Assembly: GCA_016716435.1 (NCBI GenBank)
Contig: JADJWI010000007.1
Coordinates: 172,764 to 236,763, forward strand
DNA: 64,000 bases
From: Acidobacteriota bacterium
GTDB lineage: Bacteria; Acidobacteriota; Blastocatellia; Pyrinomonadales; Pyrinomonadaceae
Reading direction: 5' to 3'
The notes under the pieces were generated by a model. The model did not search any database and was not told the DNA's origin. It worked only from the letters and a program-made list of their open reading frames with translations. Within the stretch, counting starts at the first letter, position 1. The number at the start of each line of letters is the position of its first letter. Made by a program: the position numbers and the translations under genes. This document shows, piece after piece, positions 16,699 through 24,642 of this stretch.

Positions 16699-17205
16699 TC
16701 AGTTAGCTCCAAAATTCAATGCCGGCTTAAGCTGACCCCGGTGGCAGGTGGTGCAATTGATCGTCGGATTCTCGCTGCGGAGGTTCTTGATCGCCTTAAG
16801 CTTCTCGTTGTTGATGCTGTTCACCATCGCGGCCATCTCGCGGGCGATCTGTTTCTGAGGCTTCTCGTCCACTTCCCATTTGTCGGGTACGTGGCAGTGC
16901 GTGCAGTCGACTCCAAGCGATCGCGAATAGCCCATCTGCATTATCATTGGGATGCGGCCCGCAGGGATGCCTTTGAGGAACTGAATGTTCTTAAAAACGT
17001 TTTCGGAGGGTTCTTGCTCACGGCCTTTGACCTGTTCTCGAATACGAGCGATGGCTGCCGCCTGATCGAACGCGGGCGTCGGCGTGGCTACCGCCGTCCC
17101 GTTTGTTTGTGCTCTGCTGCCTTTATCGCCAATGAATATGAAACTGAGGGCAGCAAAGAGAGCGAAACCGAACACGCCGAACCTTACAACACGCGACGAT
17201 CGCAT
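16699..17205 (-). CDS. Diheme c-type cytochrome, reaction-centre cytochrome c subunit-like
   Basis: 168 aa with an N-terminal signal/membrane anchor. Two haem sites are present: CTHCH (after SRSLGVDCTHC) and CTTCH (after NPTINCTTC), with HVPDKWEVDEKPQKQIAREM between them. This spacing is the CytoC_RC half-repeat seen in the four-haem subunit of photosynthetic reaction centres. Here only two haems exist, and Acidobacteria carry many such short paralogues outside photosynthesis. Methionines near the first site (MQMGYS) and after it (MAAMVNSIN) are candidate axial ligands. It is the fourth gene of a tight operon; a role in periplasmic electron transfer is inferred. Confidence 0.88.
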   Translation of the reverse strand: MRSSRVVRFGVFGFALFAALSFIFIGDKGSRAQTNGTAVATPTPAFDQAAAIARIREQVKGREQEPSENVFKNIQFLKGIPAGRIPMIMQMGYSRSLGVDCTHCHVPDKWEVDEKPQKQIAREMAAMVNSINNEKLKAIKNLRSENPTINCTTCHRGQLKPALNFGAN

Positions 17206-17214
17206 AAATTCCTC

Positions 17215-18126
17215 CTATTTCTTGCCGGGCTTCCGAACATACGTAAAGTCGTATCGCTGCGTCCAGGTCTTGCCGTCATCCGTCGAGCTTTCGCCCAATT
17301 GCCGCACGCCTCCATCCGGCAATTTCGAGAATGTCATCCGCAAGAGTGTCCGCGGAGTTACGTTTGGCGATTCCCCGATCATCACCATCTTTCCGTCGAT
17401 CAATGTGCCGGTGTAATGATTGATGTTGCCTTTATCATCGACCCAGGTTTGGTACCACTTCTTGTCATTGCGGTTGAAAACGTTAAAACTCTTACCGCTA
17501 TTCACCGGAGTGTTCCAATTCTCAAAGATCACGCAGTTGGAAAGGATGAGCTCAATGCTGCTCGAACCAACGGTCAGCCCTTGAGCGTTTTTTGCATCCC
17601 ACTCGCCGATCCAGAAATCAAATTGTCGGAACTCCGGCGAGCCGTTACAGGGATTCGCAGCTATATCGAGCCGGTTGGAAAGCTCGACGAATTTATCGTC
17701 GGAGCGAAAGGCCGCAAACTCGGCGGAGCCATCAAGCGTGGTTGCCGGTATACCTCCAAGCTTAGTCGCCTGTTCGAGCACCTCGAACATCTTTCCGGCC
17801 TCTTTCGCACCGGCAAAGGCCCGTGCAAGAGCGGTCGCAAAAACCGGGTTCGGCGAGGCCGTCATCACAATCTCAAGCGGCCCGATCGCATCGCGATAAC
17901 GGCTCAACCCGATCAAGCACACCCCGAGCCGATACTTTGGGCCGAAGTCGTTTGGTTCGGCGGACGCGATCTTTTCGTAGAGTGGAAGTGCGGCTTTCCA
18001 ATCCTTTTTCTGGTAAGCCGCATCAGCTTCGGAACGCATTTCGGCCGAGACTGCCGATTGCCCGGATACACATATCGCGGTTCCGAACAACAGAATCAAG
18101 GCGAACGCGTACCTGCCGAATCTCAT
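17215..18126 (-). CDS. Exported TPR protein with C-terminal DUF1579-like domain
   Basis: 303 aa from the ATG at 18126, which overlaps the previous stop as ATGA; a start 15 bases earlier is weaker. A signal peptide (YAFALILLFGTAICVSG) precedes about three TPR-like repeats (AYQKKDWKAALPLYEKIA, YRLGVCLIGLSRYRDAI). The C-terminal half from about residue 170 has FRQFDFWIGEWDAK and ILSNCVIFENW, as in the beta-rich DUF1579/lipocalin-like family that may bind small ligands. Nine bases separate it from the cytochrome gene. The function is unknown. Confidence 0.8.
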   Translation of the reverse strand: MRFGRYAFALILLFGTAICVSGQSAVSAEMRSEADAAYQKKDWKAALPLYEKIASAEPNDFGPKYRLGVCLIGLSRYRDAIGPLEIVMTASPNPVFATALARAFAGAKEAGKMFEVLEQATKLGGIPATTLDGSAEFAAFRSDDKFVELSNRLDIAANPCNGSPEFRQFDFWIGEWDAKNAQGLTVGSSSIELILSNCVIFENWNTPVNSGKSFNVFNRNDKKWYQTWVDDKGNINHYTGTLIDGKMVMIGESPNVTPRTLLRMTFSKLPDGGVRQLGESSTDDGKTWTQRYDFTYVRKPGKK

Positions 18127-18626
18127 TGCGGCAGCCCCCATTTTTTCGGATCGGGCTTCATCGCCTTTTCCCTATCGGTGCAGGCTCCGGGATCGATGGT
18201 CGATGCGCCGTTGGCGATCTTCCAGACGCCGTCGACCTTGACGAGATTGAATTGGTTTACACCGCAATGAGAAAGCCTTTCGCCAACAAAGAACACATAG
18301 CGGCCATAGACCATCGCATAGTCGCCCTCGACCTCGACCTGGGGCGCGTACATTTCTTCGCGGAGTTTGGCTTCTTTGTTGGTGAACATCTTTGAGAATG
18401 CCTCGCCGCTGATCACCTCAACGCGCGAAGTTCCATCGCGAAGCTTGCGGATGGCGACGAGTTGATTTTCAGGCGTGCCGAGTGCAAGGATGCCCGCCGG
18501 ATTTGCCGCTGCCATCTCAGCGAAGAGCTTTTCGACGACAGCGAAGGGAGCCGCCTTCTCCGCCGACAACTGAGCATTTATCGAAACACAAAGTGTCAAT
18601 ACGAATGGAAATAATAGCTTCTTCAT
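18123..18626 (-). CDS. Exported SnoaL/NTF2-like protein
   Basis: 167 aa with a signal peptide (LLFPFVLTLCVSINAQ). The mature part starts VVEKLFAEMAAANPAGIL and contains an ALVYGRY-like strand (YAMVYGRYVFFVG) and LVKVDGVWKIANG, the pattern of the cone-shaped NTF2/SnoaL fold. There is no recognisable catalytic dyad, so it may only bind a ligand. It follows the YVTN propeller after five bases and overlaps the TPR gene by four, so it is within one operon. Confidence 0.75.
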   Translation of the reverse strand: MKKLLFPFVLTLCVSINAQLSAEKAAPFAVVEKLFAEMAAANPAGILALGTPENQLVAIRKLRDGTSRVEVISGEAFSKMFTNKEAKLREEMYAPQVEVEGDYAMVYGRYVFFVGERLSHCGVNQFNLVKVDGVWKIANGASTIDPGACTDREKAMKPDPKKWGLPQ

Positions 18627-18631
18627 ATTTG

Positions 18632-19630
18632 TTAGATACCTGTAACGGCGACGCCATCCGGCGATCTGCCCGTCTCGACCCGGCCCGTGACCTCTCCGGT
18701 CTCAAGATCAACGCGAAGAACGACATCGGGTTGTATCGCGGTGATGAACGCGGTCTTGCCGTCCCTAGAAAACGCAACGCCAAAGGGAGTGCTCTCGAGC
18801 TTGATTCGCCGTACCTCCTTTCGCGAGATAGCATCGACAAGAACGATCTCCTTGGTCTGCCAGATGGTGTTAAGCACGGATCTACCATCGGGTGTGAACC
18901 GAACGCGATAGGGCCTGCCGCCAAGCGGAAGCTTTGCGACAGACTTCGCCGAGGCGGCATCTATTATCTCGACTGCGTTCTCGGCGTTGAGCCCGACCCA
19001 GACCTCTTTTCCGTCGGGCGAAAGGTCGATCGCCTCGGGCTGTTTTCCAACCGGTATCTGAGTAATCGTCGAACCCGCGGGCGGCACATTTTGAAATCGG
19101 AACATCGTTACCGTGTCCGAACCTATATTTGCCGTATAGAAAGCCTTCTGGTCGGAGCTGCCGGCGATCATATGCGAGGCGTTCTGGCCGGTGCCCATGA
19201 TCCAATCGACCTTGTTCGTCGCCGGATCGAATCGGGCGATCGCGCGATTCACCTCCGCCGTGAAATAGAGCTTCCCACCGATGAGTTGAATGCCGTGCGG
19301 CCTGAGCAGCGGGCCGAGGTCAACGCGGCGAAGTTCCATAGCAGACGCGATGTCGATTATCGAAAGAGTGTTTCCCGGGGTTTGAGCGCCATAGTTAGCG
19401 ACAAACGCCGTTTTACCGTCATCAGAGATGACGACCTCATGCGGACCTTCGCCGACCGCGACCCTGCCGGTCACCTTCATCGTTGCGGGATCGACGATCG
19501 CCAGATCAATGTCGGTCTTATTGAGGACGACAACAGCGGGTTTCGCCTGTCCGAAGACATCGGCAACGCCAGAGAAACCGAAGTAGGCGATCAACAGGAA
19601 AAATGCGGCAATGTTTGCTCGTATTAGCAT
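18632..19630 (-). CDS. Exported YVTN-family beta-propeller
   Basis: 332 aa. The N-terminal signal (MLIRANIAAFFLLIAYFG) is followed by seven-bladed YVTN repeats: VSDDGKTAFVANYG, LSPDGKEVWVGLN, FTPDGRSVLNTIW, FSRDGKTAFIT. Known homologues are periplasmic or surface proteins, some related to quinoprotein or nitrite-reductase propellers; none of the haem d1 ligands can be assigned here. It is the first gene of a minus-strand operon running to about 15.5 kb that includes a diheme cytochrome, so a redox link is possible but not shown. Confidence 0.85.
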   Translation of the reverse strand: MLIRANIAAFFLLIAYFGFSGVADVFGQAKPAVVVLNKTDIDLAIVDPATMKVTGRVAVGEGPHEVVISDDGKTAFVANYGAQTPGNTLSIIDIASAMELRRVDLGPLLRPHGIQLIGGKLYFTAEVNRAIARFDPATNKVDWIMGTGQNASHMIAGSSDQKAFYTANIGSDTVTMFRFQNVPPAGSTITQIPVGKQPEAIDLSPDGKEVWVGLNAENAVEIIDAASAKSVAKLPLGGRPYRVRFTPDGRSVLNTIWQTKEIVLVDAISRKEVRRIKLESTPFGVAFSRDGKTAFITAIQPDVVLRVDLETGEVTGRVETGRSPDGVAVTGI

Positions 19631-19761
19631 AGTTTCGACTCTGACTGATTTACGTAATGGGTCAGGTCAAGGTTTCACAGGTTGTGTCAGAACAGAAAAA
19701 TGACCGTTTCACCGAAGCTCAGTTCAGGAAAACGGTCGATCGGAGTGTCACTTCTTTCCTG

Positions 19762-21681
19762 CTAAGGCTCGTCTTCAGTAAGCCTTTCCTCAAGCAATCG
19801 GGTCGAGACCGTCAGGAAGTCGTGGGCCGTGATCATTCCGACCAGTTTGCCGTTCTTGCAAACCGGAAGACAGCCGATGCCTCGCTCACGCATCAGGTAA
19901 AGAGCATCAAGCGTCGGCGTTTCGGGCGAGATGGTCAGAAGGTCACGTTTCATTACGTCCAATACGACCATATCGTCCGCGGCTTTCGCACGGTTCGTCG
20001 CCAGCATCGAGATGAGATCTCGGTGCGAGACAATACCGACGAGGTGACCGTGGTCGTCCTCGACTGGAACGTGGCGGACATGCCTCCATTCCATCAAACT
20101 AGCAGCAAGGTCAAGCACATCGGTCGGCCGCACGGTGAAAAGGTCTCGGGACATGAATTGTTCAACTGTCCGAAAATTGTCGATCCAATCAGATTTCTTC
20201 TCGATAGTTGCGAGCGGCCATCTATGTACCGGCATATTCGCCTCTTGATTCTTGATCATCGCGGCGACGAGAGCCCGCATCCGGATGTTCGTCTTGGCAG
20301 CACGGTCCATTTTTGCCAGCGAGTCAAGAGTCCATCGCGCTCCGTTGGAACCTTGTTGTACGCGTTCCTCGAGTGTCCCGAGGTAACGGTCGATGTCCTC
20401 TGCGGCGATCTCCGCCATCTCGAGCCCCTTACGTGCGAGCGGGAGAAGCTCGTCGAGGATAAGCTGAGGAGCGGAAAAGGATTGGCCGTCGAGCCAAGTG
20501 ATTTGCGAGCGGAGCCCGTATCGGGCAACGGTGAAAAAGTTCGTCTTTGCGTCGTCAAACTCCATACGCTCGCGGACGTCTCCGTATTTATCGGGCAGGG
20601 CCTTCATAAGCCCCAGAAAGAACGCCGCGTTCGCGACCTCGTCAAGAACGGTCGGACCAGCCGGAAGATAACGGGCCTCGATCCGAAGGCTCGGACGGCC
20701 GTCCAATATGCCGTAGCAGGGGCGGTTCCATCGCCAAACAGTGCCATTGTGCATCCGCCACGCCTTGAGCTCGGGTATACCGCCGCGACGATATGTTTCC
20801 AGCGAATTTTCGTCGATCTCGCGGGTCAAGATGATGCGAAAACGTGCCACATCCTCGTGAAACATTTCAGCGATCGAATCATTGACCCAGCTTCGTCCGA
20901 ACGTGACCCGAGCGGGACGGCTGCGGCCCTGATGCACCGGCGAGCGTTCATCGACCGCGTGCTGAAAAAGTGCAAGCCGTGTCTCGTGCCAAAGCCTGTG
21001 TCCGAGCAGTACGGGCGAATTAACGGCCGCAGCCAGCACCGGTGCCGAAACCGCCTGTGCCCAGTTGTACGAGTTCGTAAAGTCCTCAATGTTAGGCTGA
21101 AGGTGTATCTGAAAGCTGGTGTTGCAAAACTCCAGAAACGTGTCCTGATGATGGAGCCTGATCTCATCGAGGCCCTTAATATGAACGACCCGGTCCTCGC
21201 CGTGAAGCGCGGTCAAAACCTTATTGAGCTGAGCATATCGCGGTCCGGGCGTCAGGTTTCTTTCGACAAGGTCAGATTCCTGTATCGTCGGCAGGATGCC
21301 GCAAAGAACGACATCGCCGCGGCGCTCGGTCATATGCAGTTTCACTGCGGCGAGTATCTCTGCGATCTCGATCTCGAGCTTGCGAAGGCAATCACCCTTG
21401 AATTCGAGAGGCGTCAGATTCGCTTCGAGATTGAATTGACCGATCTCGGTTGTGAGGCGTTCGTCGCCGGCCGCGGCGATCAATTGCGTCGAGTATGGCA
21501 CCGGGTGCATAGCCGAATCCACGAGGAACATCTCCTGCTCGGCACCGATGCGGCTAACGCCCGTCTCGAGTTTACCCGATCCAAGCATCTCCTCAAGTAC
21601 GTGCAGATCCGTAAGGACTGCCTTAGTAAACTCGCGGACGTGGGCATCATTTGCATCGGTATGAACTGTGTGTTCTCCCAT
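19762..21681 (-). CDS. Glutamate-cysteine-ligase-like (GCS2) protein fused to two CBS domains
   Basis: 639 aa. The first about 450 residues match the GCS2/YbdK carboxylate-amine ligase fold: RIGAEQEMFLVD near the N-terminus carries the acidic ATP/metal site, with FNLEANLTPLEF, DVVLCGILPTI and FQIHLQP following. The C-terminus has a tandem CBS pair (MSRDLFTVRPTDVLDLAA, HVPVEDDHGHLVGIVSHRDLI; then LPVCKNGKLVGMITAHDFL), which normally binds adenosine nucleotides. The fusion suggests ligase activity tuned by cell energy state; the substrate is unknown, and glutathione synthesis is only one option. It follows the AstE-like gene after 27 bases. Confidence 0.85.
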   Translation of the reverse strand: MGEHTVHTDANDAHVREFTKAVLTDLHVLEEMLGSGKLETGVSRIGAEQEMFLVDSAMHPVPYSTQLIAAAGDERLTTEIGQFNLEANLTPLEFKGDCLRKLEIEIAEILAAVKLHMTERRGDVVLCGILPTIQESDLVERNLTPGPRYAQLNKVLTALHGEDRVVHIKGLDEIRLHHQDTFLEFCNTSFQIHLQPNIEDFTNSYNWAQAVSAPVLAAAVNSPVLLGHRLWHETRLALFQHAVDERSPVHQGRSRPARVTFGRSWVNDSIAEMFHEDVARFRIILTREIDENSLETYRRGGIPELKAWRMHNGTVWRWNRPCYGILDGRPSLRIEARYLPAGPTVLDEVANAAFFLGLMKALPDKYGDVRERMEFDDAKTNFFTVARYGLRSQITWLDGQSFSAPQLILDELLPLARKGLEMAEIAAEDIDRYLGTLEERVQQGSNGARWTLDSLAKMDRAAKTNIRMRALVAAMIKNQEANMPVHRWPLATIEKKSDWIDNFRTVEQFMSRDLFTVRPTDVLDLAASLMEWRHVRHVPVEDDHGHLVGIVSHRDLISMLATNRAKAADDMVVLDVMKRDLLTISPETPTLDALYLMRERGIGCLPVCKNGKLVGMITAHDFLTVSTRLLEERLTEDEP

Positions 21682-21708
21682 GGTCTCCCTCTATGCTCTT
21701 CGCACTGT

Positions 21709-22899
21709 TCAGCCTTCGTTCGTAAATGGACTCTTGATGTCGTGCTTCCGGCGGCTGACGGTTAAACTCTCGCCCGTCCAACGGCGCTTCCTAAAACCCA
21801 AAAGGTGAAATACTTGCAACGGAAAGAACCGAGCGACCGTTGTATCAACACGCAAAACTTCGCGGTCCGCATCCGTTGGATGAACGCCGGGAAGAAGATG
21901 TATCAGGTCGCCGAGCCGCATCCATCGAAGGATGGCAGAGAGCCAAAGCCAGAATTGCTTGACTCGCCTGCCGATAAAGAAGCCGTCCTCACCGAGCTTT
22001 TGGTAAAGCGGCATAAGAATCAATCCGCTTTCGCTCGCCCTGATATTTCCGGACAGATCGTCGGCAAGATACTCGCCCTTTCTTATCGGTTGAAAGTTTT
22101 CATAGCCTGGCCGCATCACGAAGCCGTCGTTTTCCGTGATCTCATGTCGATAACGGATCTCCAGTATCTCCGGCCGGCCCGTGGCCTTTTTCACGACCTG
22201 CGCGTGATAATCCGCATCGGGAATATCACTCTTTTTGATGACGCCGGCCGCCTCGATTGCCAGCCAAACCAAAGATTCGTGGGTGTTTACGGTCGATTCG
22301 GCATAATGCTGGCCGCCTTCGAAACCCATTGTCACCGCTCCGATATTATTAAGATATTCAAGCAGCGTTCCCTCAAGCTGTTCTTCGATGCCGAGGAGGA
22401 AAGTTACGGGCAACTTGGTCGCAAATCTGCGGTTACGCATCGTGTCGCCGACGGTCGCAAACGGCACGCCCTCTGCCGATGTCGAATGCAGATCAAGGGC
22501 AAAGACCTCACCGCGTGCCGAATTGAGTATCGGCACTATCGCAGCCAAGAGCTCCATTTGTTCGCGGTCCTCGGAAAACTGCGGCGGGAGCTGAGAGCCC
22601 GGGTCGTTTCGGGTAACATTGGCATCGGTCCAGTGGCGGTTCAGGTCTTGGTGGATGAACCTGACCCCTTTTTGCATTGCTCGTGTGTTTCCGGCAAAGA
22701 GAAAAATTCGCCCGTGACGCCGATCCTCGAGCGCCGCAAGTTTCACGGCGACTCGGCGAGCCGCACGAACTCCCGCGGTCTCATTGCCGTGAATACCGCC
22801 AAAAACCATGAGCGTCGGGCCTTCGGATTCCGCCCCGAAAGATCCGATCAAATGCTCGCCCTCGGCGACAATTTCCGCTGTCTTGGTTATCGAGTCCAC
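21709..22899 (-). CDS. Succinylglutamate desuccinylase/aspartoacylase-family zinc hydrolase
   Basis: 396 aa from a GTG at 22899 with GAGGAG 12 bases upstream. An ATG at 22998 would lie inside the divergent HerA gene and adds an unconserved tail. Zinc-binding residues fit GGIHGNETAG (H and E) and ALDLHST (H). The Arg-binding site is in FAGNTRAM and DLNRHW. AstE/ASPA enzymes remove N-acyl groups from amino acids; no neighbouring arginine-catabolism genes are present, so the true substrate is open. It is divergent from the HerA-like ATPase, with 42 bases between the starts, and likely co-transcribed with the GCS2-CBS gene. Confidence 0.85.
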   Translation of the reverse strand: MDSITKTAEIVAEGEHLIGSFGAESEGPTLMVFGGIHGNETAGVRAARRVAVKLAALEDRRHGRIFLFAGNTRAMQKGVRFIHQDLNRHWTDANVTRNDPGSQLPPQFSEDREQMELLAAIVPILNSARGEVFALDLHSTSAEGVPFATVGDTMRNRRFATKLPVTFLLGIEEQLEGTLLEYLNNIGAVTMGFEGGQHYAESTVNTHESLVWLAIEAAGVIKKSDIPDADYHAQVVKKATGRPEILEIRYRHEITENDGFVMRPGYENFQPIRKGEYLADDLSGNIRASESGLILMPLYQKLGEDGFFIGRRVKQFWLWLSAILRWMRLGDLIHLLPGVHPTDADREVLRVDTTVARFFPLQVFHLLGFRKRRWTGESLTVSRRKHDIKSPFTNEG

Positions 22900-22941
22900 C
22901 GTTCTGCTATACTCCTCTGCAAATATCGAACCGCGAGAGTT

Positions 22942-24636
22942 ATGACCGATTCCGACACGCTGACCGGGACCGTTAAAGGCCCCGGCCAATTGCCTCAAGA
23001 ATACACATTCATTACACGCGACAATAGCCGCGTTAGGATCGGCGAGTTCGTTTACTACGAGGCCGAGGCCGAATCAGAGACCCGCCGCATCGTCGGAACT
23101 GTGAAAGCAAGGAAGCTCATTCGCGGCCTGCCGGACGATTTTCTCTCGGAACCGGACATCCGGCCTTCTGAGGTCGCCGCGATTCTCGGTATCGATCCTA
23201 ACCCTGAGGTCTACGAGATCACGGTCGAGACCATCGGTTACTTTAGTCTTTCACTTGGTGACTTTGTAAATCCTCGCATACCGCCAAACCCCGGCGACGC
23301 CGTAAGGCTCGCTTCAGCCGACACGCTTGCGTCTGTCCTTAGTCCCTGCCGCGAAGGTGAAGCCGGTTCAGCTCACATTGGGTCGCTCCTAACGCGAGAT
23401 GCGGGCGAGGTGCCGATAGTCCTTTCGGTGAAAGATGTCGTCTCGACCCATCTCGCGATACTCGCGTCAACCGGTTCTGGAAAATCCTACACGGCGGGTG
23501 TTCTGGTCGAGGAGATGCTGCGGCCATACAACCGTGCGGCAGTGCTGATAGTTGATCCGCACGGCGAGTATCACACAACGGCGTCGATCCAGGGCGACGA
23601 GCAATTCCTAGGGGCGGACGGCTATCGTCCAGAAGTGAAGATCTTTACGCCCGAGCGCATCAAGGTCCGATTCTCATCGCTTACCGAAGGCGACATCCGG
23701 TACTTACTGCCCGATGGCACCTCGGACAAGATGCTCCACTTTCTACGGCAGGCGTTTCGCTCGCTTCTGGAAAAGCTTCGGGCAGAGGGACGAAAGGAAT
23801 ATCTTTACAACTACTTTGATCTCCGCGATGAGGTACAACGACAGCAATACGGCAAGGACGAACGTGATGCCGGCGACGGCGGCAACGTCTCATCGATACA
23901 GGGGCTTCTCTGGCGGCTCGATTCGCGGTTCGATCAGGCCGACAGCATTTTCCACCCTCACGAACACATCGAACTCGGCGACCTTTATCGGCCTGGCCGC
24001 GTGACGATCCTTGACCTCTCGGACATAGAGCAAAGCCTGCAGCAGGTGATCGTCGGAACGCTTCTCCGACGAGTTAAAAAAGCCCGCGAACAGACCGTTC
24101 GGGGACATGCGAAGTCGGGTGAGAATTTCCTCGATTATCCGGTGTTCACTTTGCTCGAGGAGGCACATCGATTTGCTCCGGCAGGTTCCAGCGTTGTCTC
24201 CACCAACGTGCTGAAACAGATCCTTAGCGAGGGGCGGAAATTCGGCGTCGGCATCGGGTTGATAACCCAACGGCCCGGCAAGCTCGATCAGGACGTGCTC
24301 TCGCAATGCATGACGCAGATCATCATGCGGATCGTAAATCCGATCGATCAGCAGACCATCGCACAATCTGTCGAGGGCACGGGCCGGGCGATGTTAGCCG
24401 AACTTCCGGCTCTGACGAAAGGCCAGGCGATCATCTCGGGCGTAGGCATAAATACTCCGGTGATGTGCCGCATTCGCCCGCGCTTGACGGCCCACGGTGG
24501 CGAGACCTTCGACGCCCCGGCTCAATGGCTGAAATGGCACAATGAGGGCCGGGAAAACCGCGAGCAAGACGCAGCACCTTACTTGAAGCCCAATTCTGAC
24601 AAGAAGCCAGAGAAGCTCGGAAAGATCCGCATTTGA
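22942..24636 (+). CDS. HerA-like (DUF87) hexameric ATPase
   Basis: 564 aa from the ATG at 22942; the open frame upstream is antisense to the AstE-like gene and was discarded. An N-terminal HAS-barrel-like region (TFITRDNSRVRIGEFVYY) is followed by the ATPase core: Walker A ASTGSGKSYT, Walker B-like VLIVDPHGEYH, and later LLEEAHRFAP and GLITQRPGKLDQDVLSQC (sensor region). HerA proteins are DNA translocases that partner NurA in archaea. No NurA or SIR2 gene is adjacent here, so this is an orphan housekeeping-type or defence-type HerA; I cannot distinguish these. Confidence 0.9.
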   Translation: MTDSDTLTGTVKGPGQLPQEYTFITRDNSRVRIGEFVYYEAEAESETRRIVGTVKARKLIRGLPDDFLSEPDIRPSEVAAILGIDPNPEVYEITVETIGYFSLSLGDFVNPRIPPNPGDAVRLASADTLASVLSPCREGEAGSAHIGSLLTRDAGEVPIVLSVKDVVSTHLAILASTGSGKSYTAGVLVEEMLRPYNRAAVLIVDPHGEYHTTASIQGDEQFLGADGYRPEVKIFTPERIKVRFSSLTEGDIRYLLPDGTSDKMLHFLRQAFRSLLEKLRAEGRKEYLYNYFDLRDEVQRQQYGKDERDAGDGGNVSSIQGLLWRLDSRFDQADSIFHPHEHIELGDLYRPGRVTILDLSDIEQSLQQVIVGTLLRRVKKAREQTVRGHAKSGENFLDYPVFTLLEEAHRFAPAGSSVVSTNVLKQILSEGRKFGVGIGLITQRPGKLDQDVLSQCMTQIIMRIVNPIDQQTIAQSVEGTGRAMLAELPALTKGQAIISGVGINTPVMCRIRPRLTAHGGETFDAPAQWLKWHNEGRENREQDAAPYLKPNSDKKPEKLGKIRI

Positions 24637-24642
24637 AACGAT

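Noticed and set aside
12797..16706. Long plus-strand open frames (577 and 729 aa) across the M20, WD40-like and serine-hydrolase genes
   Set aside because: They lie antisense to genes with clear signal peptides and catalytic motifs; no domain was recognised in them. High GC at third positions creates such frames.
16699..17205. Evidence of phototrophy from a reaction-centre-type cytochrome
   Set aside because: Only two haem sites and no reaction-centre or pigment genes nearby; such paralogues are common in non-phototrophs.
19657..22941. Plus-strand frames of 702 aa and the first 379 codons before HerA
   Set aside because: Antisense to the GCS2-CBS and AstE-like genes; HerA homology begins only at the ATG at 22942.
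22942..24636. HerA-based defence system
   Set aside because: No NurA, SIR2, DUF4297 or other effector next to it; a lone HerA is not enough.
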